Positions 11,741-21,546 of a DNA stretch of 64,000 nucleotides are shown in pieces. Numbering within the stretch: the first letter of the stretch is position 1; the number at the start of each line of letters is the position of its first letter. The position numbers and the translations under genes are program-made. Origin of the DNA: Puccinellia tenuiflora (Eukaryota > Streptophyta > Magnoliopsida > Poales > Poaceae); NCBI GenBank assembly GCA_012064385.1, contig QRDG01000024.1:1803940-1867939 (forward strand), read 5' to 3'. The notes under the pieces were generated by a model that saw only the letters and a program-made list of their open reading frames with translations, was not told the DNA's origin and did not search any database.

Positions 11741-13033
11741 ACTCCTGTATCTGGACGTGCAGAGGCACGAATTATCTTAGCATTTATTTGTAATAGCCTT
11801 GTAAAGACTTGTTTTAAGCTTTGTTTGGATGTGCTTGGTGAATATCCCTCGAGAGGCTTTTTGTCTTCTTCCCTCATGTCTTTTTCGCTCTACGTCTTAG
11901 GACCCTCTCTTAGTACTACACCACCGCCGCTTCGTTATGCGAGAGTCAGGGCTCCGCAAGGCCGGGGGGTGCGTGAGGCCTCAAGAGGTAAGAGCCCCCA
12001 AGTCGCGATGCTTGGGGCTCCCCTTCAACGTGCAAGCAGCCCATGAAGCATGGGAGAGAAAAAGGGGGCTCGAGGGATGCAAAACCAGCGAGGGGAAAAT
12101 TAACCAAGTGTTTGAACTTAGCTTTGCGAGGCATTTTGTCTTGGAGAGGGTGTTGGTTCCCTGACGAGATGTTTTCGCCTTGGAGAGGGCGTTGGTTCCC
12201 TGACGAGGTGTTTTCGCCTTGGAGAGGGTGTCGGTTCCTGACGAGGTATTTTGGACCTGTTTCCTGCGTTTTGACAGATAGGCGTACCCACAAGCAATAC
12301 ATAGCTAGATAACTTATGCGAGCTCGTAGGTTCCTTCATGAGTGTCTCGCGAGGAGAACAGGCACCAAGGTCCTTGGTGAGTTGACGTGCACGGGAGCTG
12401 GCTCATGAGTTCAGAGCTCCTTGGGAGTTGACATGCATGAAAGCTAACCCGTGAGTTCAGAGCTCGGATCCCTTGGGTTTGAGGCGCTGCCGGGATGCTC
12501 CCGTGGCATGGCACCATGCTAGCCCCCGCTCGTGAGATACACAGGAGGGATCATACGAGCAAGGATGAATCAGCAATAACATAAAAGCTTACCAAAGCAA
12601 CAACATACGCTGGCGCGAAGCGCAAAGGTTCAAAGTGACCTGAAACAGAGGTTCATTACACGGGTGTGGCCAGAAATACAAAATCCGCCATGTCAGGCAT
12701 GGGGTTCCACATGCTGTGGCTGAGACTCTCGAGGGGGCGTGCCTGAGGCGACGCATGTAGAGAGAGCTCAGAGGGGGCCCCTATGCGGGGGTGACTTGTA
12801 GAGCCTGCGGTCCACCATGGCTGGGCATGGGGATCCACCTCGCCAAGGCATGGTGCTTGAAGAAGTCACCTTGCCAAGGCGCGGTGGCTTGGGAGTCTTC
12901 TCGAACGGCCCGCGGCAGCGTATAGTAGAGAGGGGAGCCCGAAATTTTTCCTCGTGGAGGATGTGACCTTGGCCACGACGTTTTTACCGTGGCTGCACGG
13001 GGTGGCTGTCACGGAGAAGAAGCCTTGACGTTT
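11741..13033. other. Element B non-coding spacer between gag-pol remnant and antisense gene
   Basis: No reading frame worth calling. It matches, in reverse complement, the spacer 15329-16589 of A (for example the block 'aaaatccgccatgtc' at 12679 and 'gacatggcggatttt' at 15643). It holds a tandem repeat (12125-12250), a GTAGCCCCC-like word near 12510, and the likely 3' end of the antisense transcript (TATTTGTAATAGCC near 11785). Confidence 0.8.
12125..12250. repeat. Tandem repeat, about 36-bp unit, three copies
   Basis: The unit is CTTGGAGAGGGTGTTGGTTC followed by CCTGACGAGGTGTTTTCGC, with small changes between copies. The element A counterpart is at about 16098-16210 in reverse orientation. 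One edge carries TTTGCGAGGCATTTTG, close to the GCGAGGCATTT context of the palindromes in element F. Confidence 0.85.
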
Positions 13034-13565
13034 TTACCGTGGCTGCACGGGGTGTATCCAGCGAGGTCCGGGGCCTCGCGAAGGCCGGAGCCTCGGGAGA
13101 AGGCCGGAGCCTAGACGTTGGCGGCGCGAGCCCCCGAGCCTCACGAGGTGGTTAGCCTCGCGAAAGCCGGGGCCCCGGCGAGGGGTGGCGCGATGGCTCC
13201 CGAGGGGCTCATCCCCCGAGGGGAGCTCATCGACCCAGTGCTTGCCGCTGGCCTTGAGGCGCTTGAAGCTTCTCGGCTTGAGGCCCTTGAGCACCGAGGG
13301 GAGCACCGAGGGTAGCCCCCGAGCGCTCGCGGGAAAAGGTCCCAGAAAATCCAGCCCCCAGACCGCGAATGGCTCGACGAGGGTGGTTTTTGAAGTGGCA
13401 GCGGTTGGCTCCTCTCGAGGCTCGGTATGGGATGGAGGCTTGACAAGGCTGCTTCCTTGCCCTGGAGTTTTGGGCTTGGCGAGGCGGAGCTCCGCTCGGA
13501 GAGGACCGGCTCTGCTCGGCGAGGGCGTGGGGCAACCATGATGGGTGGGCTCGCCAGATACTTCC
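13034..13565 (-). pseudogene. pol: Element B collapsed pol remnants
   Basis: On the minus strand, short pieces that match separate parts of A pol lie side by side: the TEPREEPTAAT segment (A about 4605), PFAVWGLDFLGPFP of the integrase core (A about 5960), and LKGLKPRSFKRLKASGKHW (A about 6290-6345). They sit in different frames. Together they replace roughly 3 kb of pol, so B has gone through several internal deletions. No catalytic domain is complete. Confidence 0.8.
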
Positions 13566-14942
13566 TCAGGTCCTCGAATGCCTTTGCCGCTTGGCGTCTG
13601 GCTCCACGGCGAGGACCGCAGTGGTCTTGCGCCTCTCGGTGGATTTCTTCTTCCTCTTGGACTCCTCGGCGGGGTCCCCTGGCTCGTTCTTGACGAACAA
13701 GCAGCCCTCCTCAGCCTTGGCGCACTTGTCCGCCAAGTCGAAGAGCTTGATGACAGTGGTGATGTTGTCGTGGATGCCAAGCTTCTCGAGCATCCGCACA
13801 TCCGTGACCCCATCCTGGAAGGCCGAAATGACCTGCGCGTCGGTGGCGTTGGGGACTTTGTTGCGCACTTGGCTGAAGCGCTGGATGTATTTGCGGAGGG
13901 TCTCGCCAGGCTTCTGGCGCACAGCGCGGAGGTCGTTGTACGTGAGGCCGCGCTCGTACGTGCCCTTGAAGTTGGCGACGAAGCACCGGTAGAGGTCCTC
14001 CCAGGTGTTGATGGACTCGGCGGGGAGGTTGGTGAGCCACGAGGACGCGGAGTCCTTGAGGGCCATGGGGAACCAGTTCGCCATGACCTTGTCGTTGCCC
14101 CCGGCGGCCTGGATGGCCAGAGTGTAGAGCTGCAGGAACTCCAAGGGGTTGTTCTTGCCGTCGTAGCGCGGAGGAAGATCCGGCCGGAACTTGACCGGCC
14201 AGACGACGCGACGGAGGCTACGCGTGAACGCGACCGTCGTGCCGTAGGTGACCGTGCCGTTGGCGAGGGTGGCGCGGAGGTGGCGCCCCACGGTGGCGAC
14301 GTCATGGACGGCGCAGTTGTGGCGATCCTGGTTGCGCTCGATGCTTACGCGTGCGTCCTCCGGGGCTCGCTGCACGATTTGGCAGTCGTGCGGCGACGAC
14401 GCGTGCGACGCGGCGCGGTTGTCTCGAGGAGGAGCCGTGGCTGGAGCAGGTTGTGGTGGAGCCGGTGGAGCTGGAGCGGGAGCGGGCGCGGGGTGGCGAG
14501 GAGAAGCATGTGGTGCGCCGTGCACCACGTCCCCTGCGCGGGCGGAGAGGACCAGCGAGCGGGACGGTGCAGGAGCAGCGACGTGAGCGGCGCCGACGAG
14601 CTCGGAGAGGCGGTTGAGCCAGGCCTCCTGTGCCTCCGGCGTGGGGCGGTACTGCAGCAGCTCCTGCGCCATGAGAAGCGCAGTCGCCGGGCTGGGCGCA
14701 GGGCGGCCCAGCGAGGAGGCAGCACGGTCCCGCGACGGGTGCAGGGAGGAGGCCTCCTCTTCGCCGAGGTCGTCCTCAGCGTGGTCGATGTTGTCGTCCT
14801 CCGGGTGCTCGATGCGGGGCTCGGGGTCGACGTGGCGCTCCGGAGCAGCACTTCCGTGCGGGCGGCCGCGCGGGTTGCCAGCGGGAGCAGTGGCGGCGCT
14901 GGCCGTCCGGCGAGCGAGACGTTCGGCGCGAGAGCCGGCCAT
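13566..14942 (-). CDS. gag: Element B gag, open but truncated
   Basis: 458 codons from the ATG at 14942, 31 nt after the primer site, as in A. The N-terminal region is Ala/Arg/Pro-rich with an acidic patch (EHPEDDNIDHAEDDLGEEE). The gag core spans roughly residues 225-385, with WLTNLPAESINTWEDLYRCF and GETLRKYIQRFSQVRNK. It is about 90% identical to A gag by eye and lacks the TAG of A. The reading frame ends just after the Lys-rich KRKKKSTERRK segment. The Cys/His cluster and protease seen in A are deleted. It could make a capsid-like protein but no enzyme. Confidence 0.85.
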   Translation of the reverse strand: MAGSRAERLARRTASAATAPAGNPRGRPHGSAAPERHVDPEPRIEHPEDDNIDHAEDDLGEEEASSLHPSRDRAASSLGRPAPSPATALLMAQELLQYRPTPEAQEAWLNRLSELVGAAHVAAPAPSRSLVLSARAGDVVHGAPHASPRHPAPAPAPAPPAPPQPAPATAPPRDNRAASHASSPHDCQIVQRAPEDARVSIERNQDRHNCAVHDVATVGRHLRATLANGTVTYGTTVAFTRSLRRVVWPVKFRPDLPPRYDGKNNPLEFLQLYTLAIQAAGGNDKVMANWFPMALKDSASSWLTNLPAESINTWEDLYRCFVANFKGTYERGLTYNDLRAVRQKPGETLRKYIQRFSQVRNKVPNATDAQVISAFQDGVTDVRMLEKLGIHDNITTVIKLFDLADKCAKAEEGCLFVKNEPGDPAEESKRKKKSTERRKTTAVLAVEPDAKRQRHSRT

Positions 14943-14973
14943 GGCGGTGTCGAGGTTGAAGATGCGCCTCAGC

Positions 14974-14991
14974 CCCCTACCTGGCGCGCCA
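14974..14991 (-). other. Primer binding site of element B
   Basis: The reverse complement reads TGGCGCGCCAGGTAGGGG, identical to the site in A, 2 nt inside the 5' LTR of B. Confidence 0.75.
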
Positions 14992-14993
14992 AA

Positions 14994-15195
14994 TGTCGGA
15001 GAACTGTCCCAGGAACTGGGGGTGTGTCACGAAGGATCGAGTAAGGGGCTGAACACGGAATCAAACAACCCTCAACGTGCCTCGGCGACGGTGCTCGCCA
15101 GGCTTGGAGAGCCTGGTCCTTAGCGAAATCTTCTGAAGAATCTTGTGGGCCCTGGCAGGCCGGCCCATGGTACCCTGGTTTCCACTGTGCCGACA
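14994..15195 (-). repeat. Element B 5' LTR, internally deleted to 202 bp
   Basis: Both ends of the LTR are present (TGTCGGAGAACTG and GTGCCGACA) but 859 bp of the middle is missing. The deletion ends fall on GCTCGCC, which occurs twice in the intact LTR (6790-6796 and 7649-7655) and once here (15093-15099). The lost part contains the TATA region, so B has no normal 5' promoter. Confidence 0.93.
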
Positions 15196-15200
15196 CTTGC

Positions 15201-15328
15201 CAATGTGGGAAGGACCCTACAGGGTCGTGCACATCGCCAGGCCTGGCTCCGCGTGGCTCGAGACGGAGGATGGCATCCCTGTCGCCAACCCCTGGAACTT
15301 CCAGCACCTGCGCAAGTTCTACCCCTGA
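15201..15328 (+). pseudogene. pol: Element A integrase C-terminal end
   Basis: The frame of A resumes after B and the target duplication. It reads WEGPYRVVHIARPGS and ends NFQHLRKFYP and a stop at 15326-15328, the usual C-terminal tail of Tat-type polyproteins. The frame on this side is in phase with the frame left at 6690. Confidence 0.88.
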
Positions 15329-16589
15329 TCGTCCTCGACGAGCAATTTTTTGCATCAAGGGAGAGCCTCGCGCCATCATCCTCCACGAGGAAAAACTTCG
15401 GGCTCCCCTCTCTACAATACGTTGTCGCGGGCCGTTCGAGAAGACTCCCAAGCCACCACGCCTCGTCAAGGTGACTTCTTCAAGCACCATGCCTTGGCGA
15501 GGTGGATCCCCATGCCCAGCCATGATGGACCGCAGGCTCTCGAAGCCACCCCCGCATAGGGGCCCCCTCTCTGAGCTCTCTCTACATGTGTCGCCTCGGG
15601 CCGCGAGAGTCTCAGCCACTCCATGTGGAACCCCATGCCCAGACATGGCGGATTTTGTATTTCTGGCCACGCCAGTGTAATGAACCTTTGTTTCAGGTCA
15701 CTTTGAACCTTTGCGCTTCGCGCCAGCATATGTTGTTGCTTCGGTAAGCAGTTATGTTATTGCTTTTCATCCTTGCTCGTATGATCCCTCCTGTGTATCT
15801 CGCGAGCGGGGGCTGAGCATGGTGCCTGTGCCTCGGGAGCATCCCAGCAGCGCCTCAAACCCAAGGAATCCGAGCTCTGAACTCACGGGTCAGCTCTCAT
15901 GCATGTCAACTCCCAAGGAGCTCTGAACTCATGGACCGGCTCCCGTGCACGTCAACTCACCAAGGACCTTGGTGCCTGTTCTCCTCGCGAGACACACATG
16001 AAGGAACCTACGAGCACGCATGAGTTATCTAGCTATGTATTGCTTGTGGGTATGCCTATCTGTCCAAACGCAGGAAAGCAGGTTCAAAACAAGCCTCAGG
16101 CAATCTCGGAAGAAAAACGCCTCATCAGGGAACCAACACCCTCTCTAAGGCAAAAATGCCTCGTCAGGGAACCAACACCCTCTCCAAGGAAAAAACGCCT
16201 CGCGAAGCTAAGTCCAAACACTTGGTTAAAATTTCGTTTCGCTGGTTTTTGTCCCTCGAGCCTCTTTTCTCTCTCCTATGCCTCATGGGCTGCTTGCGCA
16301 TTAAAGGGGAGCCCCGAGCATCGCGCCTCGGGAGCTCTTACTTCTCGAGGCCTCACACACCCCCTGGCCTTGTGGAGCCCTGACTCTCACATATCGAAGC
16401 GGCGGTGGTGTAGCGCTAAGAGAGGGTCCTAAGACGTAGAGCGAAAAAGACATGAAGGGAAAGATAAAAGCCTCCCGAGGGATATTCACAAGCGCATTCA
16501 AATAAAGCTTAAACAAGTCTTTACAAGGTTTTGCAAACAAAATGCTAAGGTAATATGTGCCCCATGCACATCCAGCTGCAGGAGGGAGC
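15329..16589. other. Element A non-coding spacer
   Basis: No supported gene. It contains the counterpart of the B spacer, including the tandem repeat at 16098-16210 and several CTCGCGAG words (for example near 15800 and 15987). It separates the convergent 3' ends of gag-pol and of the antisense gene. Confidence 0.8.
16098..16210. repeat. Tandem repeat in element A spacer
   Basis: About three units of roughly 35 bp, built on GGGAACCAACACCCTCTC and GGAAAAAACGCCTCGTC. This is the reverse-complement counterpart of the repeat at 12125-12250 in B. Confidence 0.82.
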
Positions 16590-18603
16590 TTAGGCCGTCG
16601 GGCCTCCTGAGGTGCCCACGCCGTCCGCCGCGGCATTTTCCTCCTCCCCTGCGGCGTCCTCCTCGCCATCGTCCTCGTCCTCCTCTACCTCGACCTATTC
16701 GAATTTCTTGGCGTACTCCTCGGTGGCCTTCCGCATCCTATCGCTCAGCGCGATGCGGCTGCTGAGATCGACGGGCGCCGTCACGGCCTCGAGGTCGAGG
16801 GAAGGCTGGAGCCTCACGAGGTTGGCAAAGATGCGGCAGGTGGCGAGGATGAGGAGATCGCGGCTCTCCTCCACGACGCGGTCGTCGAGGTCCTTCGCGG
16901 TCTCTTCAAGTTTCGCGAGGAATTGCTCGAAGAAGAACGCGTACCCGGCCTCATCGTTGTTCCCCCCTACAGCGAAGGAGGGGACCTCGGTCCCCAGACG
17001 GTCCCCAACGGCGCGCGCACGGAGCACCAGGTCTTGGAGCATGCGCTGGCGCTGGCGCGACATGGTTCGGCCGATCTGCGCGTTGCGCTGTGCCTCCTCC
17101 ACGAGGTCCGCAACCAGCCCCACCTGCTGGTGGAGCTCGCTCAGGTCCTTCTCCAGGGCGGCAGCCTTCTCTTCTGCGCGAGCCTGGGCATCCCTGGCGC
17201 TCTTAAGGCGGGAAGCCATCTGCTTCTCCTCCTTCTCGAGCCCCTTGATGCGGTGCAGGAGCTCATTGCGCTTCGTCATGAAGCGCTCCTCCTGCTTCTT
17301 GACCTTCTCGCCATAATCCTTGGAGAGATCTTGGCGGATGAGCTTGACCTTGTCGTCGGCCTCCTCCTGTGTTTTCTTCTGCTTTGTCGTGAAATCGGCG
17401 TTGGCCTTCTCGAGGCGCTCCGCGTAGGAGGCCTCGTCCTTGGCCACCCGGCCCTCGCGAGCCCGCAGCTGCTCCTCGCGGGTGGCCTGGTCCGCCTCAA
17501 GCTACTGGACCTGCTCCTCACACCGGTGCAGTTCCTCCTCGCGGGGGGAGAGCTCTCCCTCACGTCGTGTCAGCTCCGCCTCGCGCTGCGTCAGCTACTT
17601 CTCACGAGCATCCAGCCTCTCGCGGAGCTCCTACAAGCTGTCCTCCACAACTTTGGAGTCCATGATGAACTTCTGCTCTGCGGCCAAGACCTCCTGTTGC
17701 TTGGAGGCGGTTTCCGCCTCGAGCGCCTCCCGCGCGGCATCCAGCTGCTCCATGGTCTCCGCCGCCTCCCGCTTCATGCTATCGCAGGTCTCCTTGGCGA
17801 AGCGCATCGCCTCTTCGCGTGCCGCCCGGGCCGCCGCATCTTGCCGGCGGCAGCTCTCCACACTCTCTCGGAGGAGGGCCCAGGCATCGTCGAGCCTCGC
17901 CCGCTCCTCCGCCTTGGCGAGTTCCTCTTCGGCATACTGCGCCTCCAGCTCGTCAAGCGTCCGCCACGCCTGGCTGAAGACGGAGCTGCGGCAAACCGCG
18001 TGGCGGCGCGGCTCCCGCAGCGCCAAGGTCCCTGCATCGCCGCGGGGTGCAGAGGCCTCGACGCTTGTCGAGGCACCCGGGGCACCCTGCCTCGGGCTCA
18101 CGGCCGCTCCTGATACGGCCTGGGGGCTCACGTGGTCGCCTCCTTCGTCGCCCGCGTCAGGAGCCCTCTGGGGGCTGGGCGTCCTCTCGTCCCCGGCTCC
18201 GGCGTCCGTGGGCTCCGGAGGCGTCTCCTCCTCCTGCACTTCAGGGGCAGTTTCCGCCCCTCCCATGGTAGCCGCGCCTGCCGCGGCCTCGGGCTCGTCA
18301 GCCCCTCTTGCGGGGGCCTCTTCCTCCTGAGGCGGCTCCACGGTGGCCTCTGGGGCCTCCGCCTCGTCCGGCCTCTCCGAGGCTCGCGCGGCCTCGGTCG
18401 CCACCTCGGCCTCCTGCAGTGTGGGAGGAGTGGCAGCCCGTGCTGGCGACGGCGCCACCTCTTCAACCTCCTCCTCCGCGCGGTGCTCATCCGCGGGAGG
18501 AGTAGCCACACGCTGCGGCTCGTCAGCCGCAGGTGTCGTCGCGGTGGCGCCGACAGTCTCTCCAAGCTTGTCGAGCCATCGCCTCTTCGGCGCCGCAGGG
18601 TTG

Positions 18604-18687
18604 CTAAAAAGAAAAACAAACAGAAAATTCGTCAAGAGGGTTTTCGAAAGCAAAATGCTAAAGGAAAGAAGAAGGACCAGGGCTTAC
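18604..18687 (-). other. Intron of the A antisense gene
   Basis: On the minus strand it begins GTAAGCCCTGG and ends TTTTTCTTTTTAG, 84 bp. It joins GA to CAACCCTG in phase with exon 2. Position and phase match the intron in B. Confidence 0.8.
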
Positions 18688-18991
18688 TCGTCGGCCATCC
18701 TCCACACCCTCTTCTTCGCCTTTGGCGGCTGGGGGCTGCTCGCTCTGGCCTCCTCTCGAGGCGCTCCTGCCTCCTCGCGAGGAACGCCCCTCGCGGCTGC
18801 GGCGTTCCTGTCATGGACGGCCTTGGAGCGGGGCTCGCAGCGTCCTCCCTTGCTACCGCTTTCCCCTCCTCCTCCTCTACGGTGCGTCTGGAGGGAGCTA
18901 CGCGAAAGGCATCCTCGTTGCTGCTGGAGGAAATCACCTGGAGGTCCTCTTCAAGCGGTACGTTCCTTGGGGAGCCGGTGGAGCCTCCCGA

Positions 18992-19100
18992 GGGGTTAGC
19001 GCCTCGCGAGGCCTCTTCCTCGCCAAAGGGGTTAGCGCCTCTCGAGGCCTCGTCCTCGCCAGAGGGGTTAGCGCCTCTCGAGGCCTCGTCCTCGCCAGAG
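18992..19100 (-). repeat. Coding minisatellite, 36-bp unit
   Basis: Three units encode GEDEASRGANPS or variants. Each unit carries a CTCGAGG or CTCGCGAGG palindrome. B has two units in the matching place (9153-9220), so copy number varies between family members. Confidence 0.85.
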
Positions 19101-20197
19101 TCCTCAACCTCATCCGGCTTCGGCGACTCATCCATCTTCTCCAGCTCCGCCGCCCACGGGTTGCTGCGGGGCCCGCGGTGTCCCTCGGGCACGATGCCCC
19201 ATTCATCGAATCTGGGCAGGCCCCTGCGGTGCTCGCGCACACTCTCGTCCACAAAGGTGAAGAGCGGCCGGGCATCGTCGACGGCTGGGGATGGGATGGC
19301 CGCCGTGGCAAAGAGAACCCCCATGACCTGGCTCAACACCTTCGGAGTGAAGCTGTCTGTGCACAGGCGCATCCCATCCTCCCGGCCTGTGTACGCCCAC
19401 ATCGGCTCTAAATGCCACTGGAGGGGGGCGATGCGGTGCCTCGTGAAGTCCTTCGCCACCATATGGCCGGTGAGCCCGGATTCGCGGAGCCCCCGTATGC
19501 ACTCGTACACCGCGTCAAGCTTTGGGCCCTCGAAGCCCCCGCTCGCCCAACGCGCCCACTTCTTCGGGGGCGCCACGGGTATATCCAGGAGGTGGTTCGA
19601 CGTCTTGGTGTCGACGAAGAACCACCGCTGGCAGAAGTCCTCCACTTTCTTCATCACCTTGGTGATGGCATTCTCACCGCACCACACGATGGGGATGTAG
19701 TTCTTGCTCCTGGCGTCGGCGATGCGGAAGGAGACGCACCCGGTCTGCTCGTTCTGCGCGGTGGACCGGAGTGCGTAGAAGCTGCGGAAGAGGTCCACAG
19801 AAGGGCGGATGCCGACGTACGCCTCGCAGAGGTAGGCGAAGATGGAGAGGATGGGGATGGAATTGGGATGAAGATGAAAGAGTTGGATCTGGTATGCCTC
19901 CAAAATCCCCATGAGGAAGCTGGAGAAAGGAGGAACGAGACCGGCGTAGAGAGTGTGAAGGAAGATGGGGTAGTACCCCGCGCAGAGCTTGCTGCTGCCG
20001 GCCGGCTCCATGCTTGTGGCGTCGAGCTCGTGGGTCTTCGCGGCCGCCAGGTGGCGCACCTTTTCAATCGCCGCCGAGTGGATGCGGGACCTCGGTAGCG
20101 CCCCCTGGGGTTCAGTGCTCCGCGGCGCCGCCGCGGACTTGCCGGCCTGCATCGTGGCCTTGCCCTTCTGGGCAGCGGTTGCTTTCTTGGGCGCCAT

Positions 20198-20495
20198 GGT
20201 CGCAGGAGAAGGAGACCTTGGAGGTGACGAGCTCTGGGAAGAAGGAGGTGTTTGGGGGAAGTGTGCGGCGGAGTAATGGACGAAGTGATGGGCGCCCTCT
20301 GCGCGCGCAAGCTTTATTGGCCAGTTACCAGGGACGTGGTGGCCCCACCGGGTCGCCCGTTGAAGCCGAGGAGATCGTGGCCTCGGGCGCAACCGCTGCG
20401 CCCCACGTGTCACGGCCCCGGCAGGCATCGTTGGGCCCCCGACGCTTCGCCTGCATCCATGGGCTTTGGCATGCCCATCGCGGGCCCGGGGCTAC
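20198..20495 (-). promoter_or_regulatory. Leader and likely promoter of the A antisense gene; PPT of A
   Basis: 298 bp between the antisense ATG and the 3' LTR. On the plus strand the last bases before the LTR are GCGGGCCCGGGGCTAC (20480-20495), the probable PPT. On the minus strand CAATAAAGC lies about 125 nt upstream of the ATG, as in B. Confidence 0.4.
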
Positions 20496-21541
20496 TGTCG
20501 GCACAGTTGAAACCAGGGTACCACGGGCCGGCCTGCCAGGGCCCACAACATTCTTCAGAAGATTTCGCTAAGGACCAGGCTCGCCAAGCCTGGCGAGCCT
20601 CGCGAGGGTTTTTCCCTCGCGAGGGACCTCTCCTCCTCGCGAGGGCTTTTTCCCTCGCGAGGGACCTCCTCTCGGGAGGGCATCTCCAAGGATCAAGTCA
20701 AAGGGCTCGGCGAGGCCTCCAGCCTCGCGGGGTTTCCTTCCCCACGAAGCCAGCTCTGCCTCCGCGGCAGAGCGCACATGGGCTCTGCACCCTCCGCAGA
20801 GTCACAGGCGTGCCAGCGCGCGGTGACGACCGTGCCAGCGCGCGGTGACGACAGCGCCGCAGTTGCCGTTCTCATGTATAAAGCAATCAACAATGCTGCA
20901 CCAAGCAAAGGAGCTACAAGAATTGCCATTTTGGTGATAAGGGGACCGTCTGCCGCTACGCTCCAAGGGCGACGTCACCGTGGGGTGCCTCCCGACCTCA
21001 GCAACCCCAGCTCACCGTCCTGGCTGGACGGTGGCTTTTTCCAGCTTTGGTGACGCCGCACCCTGCCATGGACCGCGTCCATGGACTCTACCTTTATCGT
21101 GCACCCGTCCTCCTCCTTCGTCGCCATGTGGTAACCCTTCCCGCCAAGATATTGGGGGGAAGAGGTCCAAGACACCTATAAAAGGAGGGGGAGCACGTCC
21201 GGGCAAAGGGTTCTTCGGTTGACGGCTAGTTGGTTCTTCTTGAGTTGGCAATCTGAGATCTAGGTTTAGCCATTGTTAGCCACCTCGAGCTCGCCAAGCT
21301 CTCTTTGTACTAAAACCTCTCCAAGCAGTGCAATACAACCAAGGCAGGACGTAGGGGTTTTACCTCTCCAAGAGGGCCCTGAACCTGGGTAACATCGTGT
21401 GTTCATCTCTGCAGTGCCGTCCCGCAGCGATTCTTGATGAGCTCCGTCGCCGAGGCACGTTGAGGGTTGTTTGATTCCGTGTTCAGCCCCTTACTCGATA
21501 CCTAGTGAGACACACCCAGTTCCTGGGACAGTTCTCCGACA
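20496..21541 (+). repeat. Element A 3' LTR
   Basis: 1046 bp, TGTCGGCACAG...TCTCCGACA. The TATA box CACCTATAAAAGG is intact (about 21174-21186). The LTR is followed by GAATA (21542-21546), the target duplication, and then the Copia LTR resumes. Confidence 0.95.
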
Positions 21542-21546
21542 GAATA

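Larger units (their letters stand above)
6691..15195 (-). mobile_element. Element B: same-family gypsy element nested in A, opposite strand
   Basis: B lies in the integrase of A, between CTCGC (6686-6690) and CTTGC (15196-15200), a 5-bp duplication with one mismatch. Read on the minus strand it has: a truncated 5' LTR (14994-15195), primer site, gag, heavily deleted pol remnants, spacer, an antisense gene (plus strand) and a full 3' LTR (6691-7751). Its sequence is clearly the same family as A but a different subfamily. All of RT, RNase H and most of integrase are gone. Confidence 0.94.
16590..20197 (-). pseudogene. Element A antisense gene: Transposase_28-like plus coiled-coil protein, one intron
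   Basis: Exon 1 runs 20197 to 18688, with start MAPKKATAAQKGKAT and a domain core LHPNSIPILSIFAYLCEAYVG. It has three tandem GEDEASRGANPS-type 12-residue repeats (B has two). The 84-bp intron is 18604-18687. Exon 2 runs 18603 to 16590: Pro/Glu/Ala-rich, then a heptad-like coiled coil (REAELTRREGELS) and the tail GTSGGPTA. Breaks: a frameshift late in exon 1, stop codons near 17631, 17595 and 17503, and one at 16695. The first 500 or so codons are open. The reading frame overlaps nothing on the gag-pol strand. The role is unknown; antisense extra ORFs are an established feature of Tat-lineage elements such as Grande. Confidence 0.83.
791..21541 (+). mobile_element. Element A: Tat-lineage Ty3/gypsy retrotransposon with nested element B
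   Basis: The element is bounded by two LTRs of identical length (791-1836 and 20496-21541, 1046 bp each) with ends TGTCGG...CCGACA. It is flanked by the exact 5-bp duplication GAATA (786-790 and 21542-21546). Order: LTR, primer site, gag-protease, pol remnant, spacer, antisense gene on the minus strand, PPT, LTR. Pol keeps a second RNase H between the RT-linked one and the integrase, a hallmark of the Tat lineage. Removing B (8505 bp) leaves about 12.2 kb. Gag-pol has several stops and has lost the reverse transcriptase core, so A is not autonomous. Confidence 0.95.
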
